64,000 nucleotides of DNA from Methylibium rhizosphaerae (GTDB lineage: Bacteria > Pseudomonadota > Gammaproteobacteria > Burkholderiales > Burkholderiaceae_C), in contig NZ_SWAR01000033.1 in the NCBI RefSeq assembly GCF_006386545.1, positions 1-64,000 of the forward strand, in the 5' to 3' direction. Shown piece by piece: positions 19,501 to 28,430 of the stretch (position 1 is the first letter of the stretch; each line of letters starts with the position of its first letter). A program made the position numbers and the translations under genes. Below the pieces are notes generated by a model, which ran no database searches, was not told the origin of the DNA, and was given only the letters and a program-made list of their open reading frames with translations.

Positions 19501-22500
19501 TCGGCGCGCATCGCGCCCGGCGTCGCGTCTTCCGGCGCGCGGATCTGCAGGCCGGCCTGCAGCGCGGAGGCGCCGCCCACATCCGGCACCGGCGTGCCGT
19601 TGAGCGTGGTGCTGCCGGCCACATAGGTGGTGTTGGCAGGCACCAGGTCGCGCAGTGCCACGCCGGTCGCGTTTTCGGTGCCGACGTTCTTGATCGTGAG
19701 GGTGTAGCGCAGGCGGTCGCCCGGGCGCAGCACGGCCGCATCGCCGGTCACGTCCAGCGAGACCTTGCGCACCTGCATGAGCGGGCTGGAGGCGATCAGC
19801 GTGCGGGTGGGGTCCTCGTCGCCGAGCACGGCCGGGTTGTCGGCGCCGTTGACGTTGGGGTCGTCGCTGTTCACCGTCTGGCTGGTCGCGCTGGCGAGCT
19901 GCGCCTGGTTGCGCACCACCGAGCCGCTGGTGATGACGGGTGCGAGGCGCGCCTCGTAGACCACGGCGACCGAGTCGCCGGGCGCCCCGGCGGCGGCGAT
20001 GTTGATGCCGCGCACGTCCAGTGCACCGGTGCCCCGTGCGCCGCCGCTTGCATTGGTGCTGCTCGTCACCCCTGCCGGCGCGGACACGAGCCGCAGGCTG
20101 CCGGGGGCGAACATGGCGGTCGCATTCAGGCGGTCGAGTTCGTCGGTGAGCGTGGCGTTGTTCACCGCCAGCGGGCTCACGTTGCGCAGCGTCACCGTGT
20201 AGCGCATCAGGTCGCCAGGGCGTGCGTTGCTGCCCGGGTTCTGGCCGGTGGTGAGGTTCACCACCGTCTTGCGGAACTCCAGCACCGGCGACTCGGTGGT
20301 GAGCGCATGCGCGTCCTGGAAGTCGAGCACGCCCGGCGTGCCGTTGGTGAGCGTGTTCCGGGTGGTGTGGATGTAGCCGGCGGTGCCGGCAACCGCGGGG
20401 TTGGCGCTGCGCCACTGGGTGGCGCCGGCCACGTTGGTGAGCGTGATGCCGCTCGACGTGCCGGCGTCGAGCGAGGCGTCGTAGCTGACGATCAGGCGCT
20501 GCGTCGGCGCGATGGCCGTCGCGGTGCTGTTCAGGTTGATGGTGAGCGTGCAGCCGGGCGCGCCGGCGAAGCTGACCGTGAAATCGCTGCCGTTCACCAG
20601 CGGTGCCGACACCGGCGTCACGCCGTCGGCCTGCATCACCCGCGCGGCGATGTTGGCGGGCGCCGCGGCGCACATGCCGCCGGAAGGTGCGGTCGTCACA
20701 TTGGGCAGCACGTCCGACAGCACCACGTTCCAGGCAGTGCCCGCGCCTGTGTTGTGCACGTCGAGCGTGAAGCGGCCGGGCACGCCCAGGCGCATGGTGG
20801 CGGGGCCGCTCTTCTGCAGCGTGAGGCTGGGCGCGACGATGGTGACGGCGCCGCTGGCGCCCGGCGCTCCGGGGGCCTGTGTGCTGCCGTCGTTGTTGAT
20901 GCTGTTGTAGGTGTAGTTCGCCGTGTTGGTGAATTGCTTGCCGGCGGTGTTGTTGGTGGTGTCGTCGTTGAGCACGAGCACCACGTCGATCACGAGCTGG
21001 TCGCCCGCGGGCACGTCGAGGCCGCCGGTGGTGGCGTCGTGCAGCACCAGGCTGGTGGCGGTGCCGGCGTTGGCGAGCGTCGCCCAGGTGCGGGTGTTCG
21101 AGGCCAGCCGCGCGCTCGCGCCCAGGTAGCTGAGCGACACGCCGGTGCTGGCCAGGCCGATGTCGTCCTGCACCCGCACGTCGTGCAGCGCGGTGGGCTG
21201 CGGCGTGGCCGGCAGCGTGATGCGGTAGGTGAAGGGCTGGCCGATGGCCGCGGTGGTCACGAGGGCTTGCTTGGCCAGCGCCGTGGCCGAGGCGGTGGTG
21301 AGCTGCACCGTGGCGACGCCGCTGGCGCCGTAGTCCTTGCGGAAGGCGGCGTTCGCATCCGCGGCATCGAGCGAGTAGTAGTGCTGCACCTGGGCCCGGT
21401 TGGCGAGCACCATGCCGGCGCCAAGGCTGGCGTCGGCCTGGGCGCGGTACACCAGGCGCAGCGTTTCGCCGGCCGGAATGGCGTACTGCGCCGGCACACC
21501 GGAAACGAAGTTCCAGTCGGCCACGCCGGTCGCGCTGCTGTAGGTGGGCGCCACCGCCGGCAGCACCGTGCCGGCGTTGACGAGGCTGACGCTCACCGTC
21601 ACCGGCGCCGCGTTGCGCATGCCGACCGGCAGAACGTCCTGCAGCTGCGGGTTGTAGGCAGGCGCATTGCCGGTGTTGCGCAGGTCCACCGTGTAGGTGA
21701 CCACCTCCCCTGCCGCGAGGACGTTGTCGCCGCCGGCCGGCGCGGCGCTCTTCGACACCGCCAGCACCGGCTGCCGGACGTTGATGTTCGCGCTGGCGGC
21801 CCGCGGCGTGGCGGCCACGCCGCCGATCGCGTAGGCGAGCGTCGCGTCGTTTCGCAGCACCTGCGCCGGCGGCAGCTGCGCCAGCGTGTTGACCACCCTG
21901 GCGCGGTACTGGATCACGAAGCCGTTGTTGGCCGCGTTGTTGTCGACGGCGTTGCCGATGCTGCCGAAGCTGAAGCGGACGGTATTGCCGCTCACCACCG
22001 GCCCGCCGAAGTCGGCATGGGTGAAGGGAGCGGTCGACGAATAGGGGGCGGCGGTGTCGCCGTTGATGCCGACCACCGCATCGAAGGCCATGCCAGCGGG
22101 CAGCGTGTCGGTGACGACCACGTTCTCGCTGGTGCCCTCGCGCAGCATGGCGGTGAGGGTGTAGATCACCGTATCGCCCACCCGCAGCGTCGCGTCGGCC
22201 GCAGTGCTGGGCGCCGTGGCCCAGCTGTCGGAGGCCACCGTCTTGGTCAGTGCCGTCGGGTCGATGGCGGTGACCGTCGCCGTTGCAGGCCCGGCGCAAT
22301 ACGTGTTGGGGGCGGTCACGCTCGGGCAGCCGGCGCCGTTGCGCTCGCCTGCCACGCCGCCATTGAGCGAGGCCCAGTTGGTGTAGGCCCTGTTGACGAT
22401 CGGCGTGCCGTTGGCGGCGAGCACGGTGGCCCGATAGGTCAGCACCAGCGTCGCCCCGACCGGCAGGTCGAGCAGGCCGTCGCCGTTTCGCGCGCCCCAC

Positions 22501-25184
22501 ACCAGCGCGCCGCCGGGCAGCACGGTGGGCTGCGCCACGAAGCCGCTGACGGCCACGCCGTTGATCGTGGCCGTGGCCGAGCCGGCCACCAGCGACAGGT
22601 TGGCCGGCAGCAGGTCCAGCACGTCGGCGTCATAGGCCGGCGAGGTGCCGTTGTTCACCACGCTCACCGTGTACTGCAGCACGTCGCCGGCTGCGGCCGG
22701 TGCTGTGGCAGCCTTGCCCGCCGGGGCGGCGTAGCCCACCGTCTTGGTGATGGAGAGGGCCGGCTCGACCACCGTCATCGCGGGCGTGGTCGCACTGCCG
22801 CCGATGCCTTGTGTCGCGTTGTCGCCGTTGAGCTTGTTGTAGGTGTACGAGGCGGTGTTGGTGAACGTGAGGCCGTTGCGATTGGTGGCGGTGTTCTGCA
22901 GCACCACGGTGACCTCGATCACCGCCTGGCCGCCGGCCGGGATGTCGATGCCGGTGGCCACGTCCTGGATCACGACGTTGGTTGCCGTGCCGGTGTTGGT
23001 GAGGCTCCAGCTGCCGCCCGAGACGACGTTCGCGCTCACGAACGCGAGGTTGGCCGCCGACGTTGCCAGGTTGTCGACGATGCGCACGTCGTACAGCGGC
23101 ACGTCCACCGGCGCGGCGGGCACCGTGATGCGGTACTTGAAGGGCTGGCCGATGGTGGCGCTGGCCTGGGTGTTGGCCTTGGCCAGCGCGCCCGGCGCGT
23201 AGACGCGCACCGCGGTGGCGTCGCCCGCGGCGCCCAGCAGCGACGGGCCGTTGACGTAGGGGTTGTCGCTGACGCCGGACCAGGCGACGCCGAACTGATC
23301 CGTGCCGGTGAGGCTGGCCTGGTTCAGCACGTTGCTGCCGTTGGCGAGCGCGGAGGCCAGGGTCACGTCGAACTGCACCTGGTACTGCTGGTCCTGCAGC
23401 AGCTCGAGCCCTGTGATGCTGACCGAGCCGGTGCCCTTGGCGCCGCCGGTCGGGTTGACGACCAGCGTGGCGCCGGCGGGCAGGTTGCTGCCGGCCAGCG
23501 CGAGCGACCCCGGCACGAAGGCGGCGGTCGCATTGAGCGCATCCAGGTCGTCGGTGATGGAGATGTTGCCCAGCCGGGGGAAGGTGAAGTTCTGGATCTG
23601 CAGCGTGTAGCGCAGCCGGTCGCCCGGCAGCGCGCCGGTGGCCACCGGCGTGGCGGTGGTCAGGTCGCCCACCGACTTGAGGAAGAAGTAGCCCTGGGTC
23701 GTCGAGGTGACGGTGGCGGCGTCCTGGAAATCGAGCACGCCCGGCGTGCCGTCGGTCAGCGTCCGGTTGTACTGGCGGCGGCCGGCGGTGCCCGGCGCGG
23801 CGTTGAACCATTGGGTGGCGCCCGCCACGTTGGTGAACGACAGGCCCTGCCCCACGCCGGCGTCGAGCCGTGCCTGGTAGTCGACGATGAGCCGCTGCGT
23901 GGGCGCGATCCGCGCCGCGGCCGACAGCATGGTGAGGCTGAGCTGTCCGCTGGCGGCGCTGTAGCTCACGGAGTAGTCGGTGCCGGCGACCAGCACGGCC
24001 GACACCGGCGTCGTGCCGTCGGAAGCGTAGACCCGTGCGGTCACCGTGGGCGTCGGGTCGAAGGCCCGCATGCCGGCCGGCAGCACGTCGGTGACGGTGG
24101 TGTTCCACGCCTCGCTCGCGCCCGCGTTCTGCACGTTGAGCCTGAACGGCGCGGCAGTGCCGACGTTGAGGTTGGTGAGGGACGTGCTCTTCTGCAGCGT
24201 GAGCCCGGGCTCGACGATGGTCATCGGCGCGGACACCCCCGACTGGCCGGGCAGCGGCGCGTAGCTCACGCCGTCGATCACGCGGCCGAACCACCACTTG
24301 GCGGTGTTGGTGAACTGCGTGCCCGCCACGTTGGCCGGCACGTTGTCGAGCACCACCGTCATCTGCACCTCGATCTGGGTGCCGGGCGCGATGTTCGTGA
24401 GCGCGGGGTTGAAGTCCGACGAGAAGACGATGCGCCGGGTGTTGTCGGACGCCGGGATGCCAAGCGCCGACATCGTGGCCGGCGTGGCGCCGAGCGTGAG
24501 CGGCCCGATCGGCGTGCGCGTGCCGCCGTTGACCAGGAAGGCGGTGTTGCCCACATAGGTGGCCGACGCGCCGATCGCCGCGAGGTCGTCGTAGATCGTG
24601 GCGTTGGACAGCGAGTTGACCGACGGCTGGAACAGGTAGGTGCCGGTCGCGGGGTCGTACATCACCGGCACCGTGATGGTGTAGGTGAACGGCACGCCGA
24701 TCGTGGCGGTGGCGCCGGGCGTCTGCTTGCGCACCGCCTCGATCGGGATGAAGAGTTCCTGGCAGGCGTTGTTGTTGCCGGGCGCGTAGTAGGCGCCGTT
24801 GGCGAACCAGATCTTGACCTGCGTGTTGGAGCAGGCCATGTTGCCGCTGTAGTACACGTTCTCGAAGATCACGAGACCCGTGGTGCCGTTGGCGAAGTTG
24901 ATCGTCGACGTGAGCCCCTGGGGCCACTTCGCCGAGATCGGGAAGTTCTTGATGTAGCAGCGGAACTGGTCGGTGGAGTCGATGCTGATCGATGACGGCA
25001 GCGTCGCCTGGGTGAGAGCCGGATCGTTGCCGTCGATCACGTAGAAGCCGTTGACCACCGGGTAGTCGCGGCAGAACGCGGTGCCCGCGTGGGCGGCCGA
25101 GCCGCCTCCCAGCAGCAGCACCAGGGCGAGCAGGCGCAGGAGCACGAGCCCGGCGCGTTGGATCGACTTTCGAATACTGGTCAC
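16584..25184 (-). CDS. Giant DUF11-repeat surface protein with SdrB-like domains
   Basis: About 2,866 residues. A hydrophobic signal segment (RLLALVLLLGGGSAAHAG) is followed by a Cys-containing N-domain and about 14 Ig-like DUF11 repeats, recognised by recurring patterns such as GDxLxYTVxVxNxG and VTDxLPAGM. Near the C-terminus come SdrB-type units (LNGRLWHDANLDK; IGKVFDDANMNGYQDDGERG, with an EF-hand-like loop), another repeat, and a Lys/Glu-rich helical tail. Repeat 12 also has an EF-hand-like DVNGNGVLDPLD. The frame is open to a GTG at 25247, but the signal peptide begins at the GTG at 25184. Neither start has a clear ribosome-binding site. Such proteins are usually cell-surface adhesins or structural filaments; here it is paired with an OmpA/barrel protein and faces a TolQR-like operon. 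Confidence 0.85.
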   Translation of the reverse strand: MTSIRKSIQRAGLVLLRLLALVLLLGGGSAAHAGTAFCRDYPVVNGFYVIDGNDPALTQATLPSSISIDSTDQFRCYIKNFPISAKWPQGLTSTINFANGTTGLVIFENVYYSGNMACSNTQVKIWFANGAYYAPGNNNACQELFIPIEAVRKQTPGATATIGVPFTYTITVPVMYDPATGTYLFQPSVNSLSNATIYDDLAAIGASATYVGNTAFLVNGGTRTPIGPLTLGATPATMSALGIPASDNTRRIVFSSDFNPALTNIAPGTQIEVQMTVVLDNVPANVAGTQFTNTAKWWFGRVIDGVSYAPLPGQSGVSAPMTIVEPGLTLQKSTSLTNLNVGTAAPFRLNVQNAGASEAWNTTVTDVLPAGMRAFDPTPTVTARVYASDGTTPVSAVLVAGTDYSVSYSAASGQLSLTMLSAAARIAPTQRLIVDYQARLDAGVGQGLSFTNVAGATQWFNAAPGTAGRRQYNRTLTDGTPGVLDFQDAATVTSTTQGYFFLKSVGDLTTATPVATGALPGDRLRYTLQIQNFTFPRLGNISITDDLDALNATAAFVPGSLALAGSNLPAGATLVVNPTGGAKGTGSVSITGLELLQDQQYQVQFDVTLASALANGSNVLNQASLTGTDQFGVAWSGVSDNPYVNGPSLLGAAGDATAVRVYAPGALAKANTQASATIGQPFKYRITVPAAPVDVPLYDVRIVDNLATSAANLAFVSANVVSGGSWSLTNTGTATNVVIQDVATGIDIPAGGQAVIEVTVVLQNTATNRNGLTFTNTASYTYNKLNGDNATQGIGGSATTPAMTVVEPALSITKTVGYAAPAGKAATAPAAAGDVLQYTVSVVNNGTSPAYDADVLDLLPANLSLVAGSATATINGVAVSGFVAQPTVLPGGALVWGARNGDGLLDLPVGATLVLTYRATVLAANGTPIVNRAYTNWASLNGGVAGERNGAGCPSVTAPNTYCAGPATATVTAIDPTALTKTVASDSWATAPSTAADATLRVGDTVIYTLTAMLREGTSENVVVTDTLPAGMAFDAVVGINGDTAAPYSSTAPFTHADFGGPVVSGNTVRFSFGSIGNAVDNNAANNGFVIQYRARVVNTLAQLPPAQVLRNDATLAYAIGGVAATPRAASANINVRQPVLAVSKSAAPAGGDNVLAAGEVVTYTVDLRNTGNAPAYNPQLQDVLPVGMRNAAPVTVSVSLVNAGTVLPAVAPTYSSATGVADWNFVSGVPAQYAIPAGETLRLVYRAQADASLGAGMVLANRAQVQHYYSLDAADANAAFRKDYGASGVATVQLTTASATALAKQALVTTAAIGQPFTYRITLPATPQPTALHDVRVQDDIGLASTGVSLSYLGASARLASNTRTWATLANAGTATSLVLHDATTGGLDVPAGDQLVIDVVLVLNDDTTNNTAGKQFTNTANYTYNSINNDGSTQAPGAPGASGAVTIVAPSLTLQKSGPATMRLGVPGRFTLDVHNTGAGTAWNVVLSDVLPNVTTAPSGGMCAAAPANIAARVMQADGVTPVSAPLVNGSDFTVSFAGAPGCTLTINLNSTATAIAPTQRLIVSYDASLDAGTSSGITLTNVAGATQWRSANPAVAGTAGYIHTTRNTLTNGTPGVLDFQDAHALTTESPVLEFRKTVVNLTTGQNPGSNARPGDLMRYTVTLRNVSPLAVNNATLTDELDRLNATAMFAPGSLRLVSAPAGVTSSTNASGGARGTGALDVRGINIAAAGAPGDSVAVVYEARLAPVITSGSVVRNQAQLASATSQTVNSDDPNVNGADNPAVLGDEDPTRTLIASSPLMQVRKVSLDVTGDAAVLRPGDRLRYTLTIKNVGTENATGVALRDLVPANTTYVAGSTTLNGTPVPDVGGASALQAGLQIRAPEDATPGAMRADSSAAAGNVATITFEVVVNAGVLDGTLISNQGFVNGSGTGSGAFTEVPSDDPRTPAANDPTRDIVGPFPIISARKTVALVGDVNGNGVLDPLDVIRYTISIDNLSGLPATGVRLTDLVPANTAYLADTVTLNGAPVARPDGGVSPLAAGLPVNSPAAAAGTVAPRASGVVTFDVRVNAGVPGGTVISNQGSVASAELPSQLTDADGNSANGFQPTTIIVGSAQQLAITKAVSVVGGGPALPGSQLEYLVTVTNTGVVAATQVVVTDNLGTQPLASRVSYVAGSATLNGSTAGVSQSGAVLQADYAAAYGSLAPGASAMLRFRVRIANGLPAGTLITNTAQVAWNSPALRASASATIAVGAIAGVANLNGRLWHDANLDKQPGAAEAPLQGWTVEVLRNNAPIGTVTTDANGQYAINGLAPSATDADQFSLRFFAPGAGARTAKLGLADSAFTNGMQAISGIVAPSGSNLQNLNLPLQPNGVAYNSIVRTPVAGATLEMVRAGSTMPLPSACFDDPVQQGQVTPAGGYYKFDLNFSDPSCPAGGAYLIQVTPPPAYMPGLSRAIPPVSHADTVSFSVPACPGTAADAVATTAAYCESQPSEFAPGVAVPAGSPETNHYLNLTLNNGGMPGTSQIYNNHIAIDPRLGNAVSITKVAALQNVTRGQLVPYTITVSNTLPVTLTRLSVIDTFPAGFKYVPGSGRIDGQSVEPVAAGNQLTWSNLQLATNAKRVIQLMLVVGSGVSEGQYVNRAQVFAPQLATAASGEATATVRVVADPTLDCSDVIGKVFDDANMNGYQDDGERGLAGVRLVTARGLIVTTDAHGRFHLTCAVVPDPDRGSNFIIKLDDRSLPTGYRVTTENPRVQRATRGKMIKFNFGATIHRVVKLDVADGVFEPGTVEMRIQWKQRMKLLQDELKKASSVLRLSYLAENESESLVKQRLEALKREVAMTWKREGGPYDLTVETEVFWRTGAPR

Positions 25185-26006
25185 GAAACTGGTGTCTGTT
25201 GGATTGATCTGATTTGCCGGAGCCCGCTCACCCGGGTCGTTCGGCACTTTCTTGAAATTCGAGAAGACGGCTCATGAATATTCCGACCGGCCACTCGAAA
25301 TATTCGGGCGCAGCAATATCCCTGCTCGCGCGCCCCACGCAGCAAAATCGGAAATACACAGGATTGGCACCCGCCCTTAAGGCGACAAATGCGCTTGCAA
25401 TGAATCCATAAGCCCCGTTCCCAACGTTGAACCTGTGTCCGGCGGCGGCCAAGCCACCGGACGCGGCGCCTGCTCCGACGGCAGCCTCCTGCCCCGTCTT
25501 GCGCCGGTGCCGCTACGGTGCCGGACCCCCGCCTGGGGACTTGCAACGAGTTGAAAAACCTGGCCGACGCGGCCAAAACGCGCCGTTGTCAGTAAGCGCT
25601 ATCACTGCAGCGTGCAGAACTTCACAACCGAGAGGGCGAGGGGCACCGGGGTTTTGACGCTCTGTTTTTCGTCAAAAAGTCCCGCTCCATATGGGAACTT
25701 TTCCCATCAGAAGGACCAGTTGCAGCCCAATCCGGGCTGGATCGCACCGGGGCGGATCCGCCGCCTCCCGGCTGACCACCGTTCGTGATTTTTTTCACGG
25801 TAGTTTGCAACATGCACACACCCGCACTTACAAGTCTGTGACGGTTCGTTGGCGCCCCACAACGAGACCCTGAATCCCTGCGAAATCAGCTGTGGCAGCA
25901 TCCCGCCAGATATTCAAGGCGGCCATTTCCGATGAGGCTGCCGCTGGCAAGAAATCCGGCAGTCGAATTAGATTCGGCTCCGGCCGTTTTCCGGGAAAAC
26001 CCCTTG
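25185..26006. promoter_or_regulatory. Divergent control region between the giant-protein and motor operons
   Basis: About 820 bases with no convincing gene; short frames here lack motifs and ribosome-binding sites. It is less GC-rich than the flanking genes. Two small palindromes stand out: ATGGGAA-ctt-TTCCCAT at 25691-25707 and CGTGA-T6-TCACG at 25784-25799. They could be operators that coordinate both operons. No clear sigma70 or sigma54 promoter was identified. Confidence 0.5.
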
Positions 26007-26537
26007 ATGGCCCATATGGACAGGTTTCACAAACTCTTCGTGGCTGCCGCCGCCGGCGTGCTGTCCTGCGTGGCCATGGCGCAGCCCGCATCGAGGGAAC
26101 AGCTCAAGGGCCTCGACGAGCAGGTGCAGGACATCAAGAAGGACGTGCTGGCCATCTCGTCGGAACTGCAGCTGCTCGAGGAAAAGCTGCTCTACCCGTC
26201 GAACTCGCAGGTGTCGCTGTTCGTGAGCCTCAAGGGCGCCGGCAAGCTGCGCCTCGACGCCGTGCGGCTCAAGATCGACGGGCAGGACGCCGCACACCAC
26301 ATCTACACCTTCAAGGAGCTCGAGGCCCTGCAGGGCGGCGGCATCCAGCGCCTGCACACCGGCAACGTGCGCACCGGCGAGCATTCGCTGGAGGTGGCGG
26401 TGATCGGCAAGCACGGCGATACCGACTTCCAGCAGGTCGCGACCTACCGCTTCAAGAAGGCGGTGGAGCCCAAGCTGCTCGAGATCGTGGTCGACCGCTC
26501 CGAAGCCTCGGCCAAGGCCATCCAGTTCAAGGAATAG
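26007..26537 (+). CDS. Small exported protein of unknown function, first gene of the motor operon
   Basis: 176 residues. A signal peptide (LFVAAAAGVLSCVAMA, cut before QPAS) is followed by a short coiled coil (EQVQDIKKDVLAISSELQLLEEKL) and a beta-rich domain (QVSLFVSLKGAGKLRLDAVRL) ending in VDRSEASAKAIQFKE. I do not recognise a family. The frame is open from 25932, but the ATG at 26007, or another three codons later, puts the signal peptide at the N-terminus. It lies 6 bases before the next gene, so it is the likely first gene of the operon. A periplasmic role in the motor complex is inferred from position only. Confidence 0.7.
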   Translation: MAHMDRFHKLFVAAAAGVLSCVAMAQPASREQLKGLDEQVQDIKKDVLAISSELQLLEEKLLYPSNSQVSLFVSLKGAGKLRLDAVRLKIDGQDAAHHIYTFKELEALQGGGIQRLHTGNVRTGEHSLEVAVIGKHGDTDFQQVATYRFKKAVEPKLLEIVVDRSEASAKAIQFKE

Positions 26538-26543
26538 CCGGCC

Positions 26544-28430
26544 GTGCTGCGTCGAACCCTATGCCTCGCGGCGCTGGTGCTGGCCAGTCCGCTGGTGCTG
26601 CCGGCGCCACCGGCGCAGCCGGCCCGCGCCAGGGACCTCTACCTGGGAGAGGCCTACTTCCATGCGGCGCAGGGCCACTACCTCGACGCCATCAGCCGGC
26701 TCGACACCGAGCTCTGGCAGTACCACCGCATCGATGAGCCGAAGCTCGACCCGCTGCACTACCGGGTGAACCAGGCGAACTTCTCGGTCGGTGATTTCGA
26801 GCTCTCGTACCGCATGCACCAGCAGGCCGGCCGCGCCGTCAAGGCGGTGCTCGAAGGCGCCGTCGAAGAACCCATCCGCAACGAGGCGGCCTGGCGGCTG
26901 GCGCGCATCTTCATGCAGAAGGGCGATGCCACCTCGGCCCTCGCGGCCATCGAGCGGATCAAGGGCCGCATCCCCGAAAGGATCAAGGACGAAGAGCAGC
27001 TGCTGCGCGGGCAGGTCTACCTGCACGTCGGCCGCTTCCCGGAAGCCATCCGGCTCTTCCGCGAGCTGAAGGCCCGAAAGGGCTACGAGGGATACGCGAG
27101 CTACAACCTGGGCATCGGCTTGATCCAGAGCGGCCAGGAAGCCGAAGGCCTGACCGAGCTCGGCAAGGCCGGCCAGCTGGCCACCGACGACGAGGCCACG
27201 CTCGCCATCCGCGACAAGGCCAACCTGCTGCTGGGCAACCATCTCATCTCCGCCGATCGGCCGGCCGAAGCCAAGCAGTACCTCGACCGCGTGCGAGTGA
27301 GCGGCCCCTACTCCAGCAAGGCGCTGCTGAGCTCCGGCTGGGCCGACGCCGCCGAGGACCGGTTCGAGCAGGCACTCGTGCCCTGGTCGCTGCTCGTCAA
27401 GCGCAACAGCACCGACAAGGCCGTGCAGGAAGGCATGCTCGGCGCGCCCTATGCCTACAACAAGCTCAAGCTGCACGGCCGGGCAGCGCAGCTGTATGCC
27501 GCCGCCTTGCAGAGCTTCGGCGGCGAGCTCGCCAAGCTCGATGCCTCGCTCAAGAGCGTGCGCGACGGCAAGTTCCTGAAGGCCCTGGTGCGCAACGAAG
27601 GCCGGCTCGACAGCAACTGGGTCGTGCGGCTGCGCGAGCTGCCCGAGTCGCCCGAGACCTACTACCTCACCGAGCTGATGGCCTCCAACGACTTTCAGGA
27701 GTCGCTGCAGAACTACTTCGACCTGGAGGAGATCCGCCGCAGGCTGGCCGCCTGGGGCGACTCGCTCGACGCCTTCGGGGAGATCATCGAAGTGCGCAAG
27801 CGCTACTACGACGAAGCGCTGCCGCCCCTGGACCGGCGCTTCCAGGCGCTCGATTCGCAGATGCGCCTGCGCCTCGAGCAGCGCCAGACCCTGCACGAGC
27901 GCCTGCAGAAGCTGCTGGTGGCGCCGCGCCCCGACTTCCTGCAGACCGCCGATGAACGCCTCGCGCGCGAGCAGCTGGCGCAGCTCGCCGAAAAGGCCGG
28001 CCGCGACACCAGCGAGGCAGGGGAACAGACACGACGTCGCATCGAGCGGCTGCAGGGCCTGCTGCACTGGAACATCCACACCACCTACAACGAGCGCCTC
28101 ACCCAGGCCTACAAGAACCTGCATGCGCTCGACGCCGAGGTGGCGGCCCTCGACACCGTGCATCGCTCCTTCGTGCGCGAGCGCCAGGCGGCGACACAGG
28201 CCTACAAGGGCTATGACAAGCCGCTGGCGTCGCTGCGCCGTCGGGTGCAGGAGGCGCGCACCCGCGTGTCCACCCTGATGGCACGGCAGGGCAGCATCCT
28301 CGAGGCGATGGCGGTGCAGGAGTTCGAGCAGCGCCGCGCCCGCCTGGAGGAATACCAGGTGCAGGCCCGCTTCGCGCTTGCCGAGAGCTACGACCGCGCC
28401 AACAAGAGCCAGGAGGGCGACGCGAAATGA
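26544..28430 (+). CDS. Exported TPR protein (Glt/Agl-like operon)
   Basis: 628 residues with a signal peptide (LCLAALVLASPLVLPAP). The first ~370 residues form helical TPR-like repeats (e.g. DLYLGEAYFHAAQGHYLDAI, YASYNLGIGLIQSGQEAEGL). The C-terminal third is long, charged and predicted coiled coil (QMRLRLEQRQTLHERLQKLL). TPR proteins are regular members of the gliding-type Agl/Glt envelope complexes, where they bridge inner and outer membrane parts. It overlaps the next gene by 4 bases (ATGA), indicating coupled translation. I cannot match it to one named Glt protein. Confidence 0.78.
   Translation: MLRRTLCLAALVLASPLVLPAPPAQPARARDLYLGEAYFHAAQGHYLDAISRLDTELWQYHRIDEPKLDPLHYRVNQANFSVGDFELSYRMHQQAGRAVKAVLEGAVEEPIRNEAAWRLARIFMQKGDATSALAAIERIKGRIPERIKDEEQLLRGQVYLHVGRFPEAIRLFRELKARKGYEGYASYNLGIGLIQSGQEAEGLTELGKAGQLATDDEATLAIRDKANLLLGNHLISADRPAEAKQYLDRVRVSGPYSSKALLSSGWADAAEDRFEQALVPWSLLVKRNSTDKAVQEGMLGAPYAYNKLKLHGRAAQLYAAALQSFGGELAKLDASLKSVRDGKFLKALVRNEGRLDSNWVVRLRELPESPETYYLTELMASNDFQESLQNYFDLEEIRRRLAAWGDSLDAFGEIIEVRKRYYDEALPPLDRRFQALDSQMRLRLEQRQTLHERLQKLLVAPRPDFLQTADERLAREQLAQLAEKAGRDTSEAGEQTRRRIERLQGLLHWNIHTTYNERLTQAYKNLHALDAEVAALDTVHRSFVRERQAATQAYKGYDKPLASLRRRVQEARTRVSTLMARQGSILEAMAVQEFEQRRARLEEYQVQARFALAESYDRANKSQEGDAK

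Noticed and set aside
16554-24995. A 2,813-codon open frame on the plus strand opposite the DUF11 gene
   Set aside because: It is antisense to a protein with clear repeats and domains. Its translation is His/Arg/Gly-rich without motifs, as expected from the GC-biased third positions of the real gene.
25427-25900. Several short open frames in the divergent control region
   Set aside because: No ribosome-binding sites, no motifs, mixed composition; treated as non-coding.
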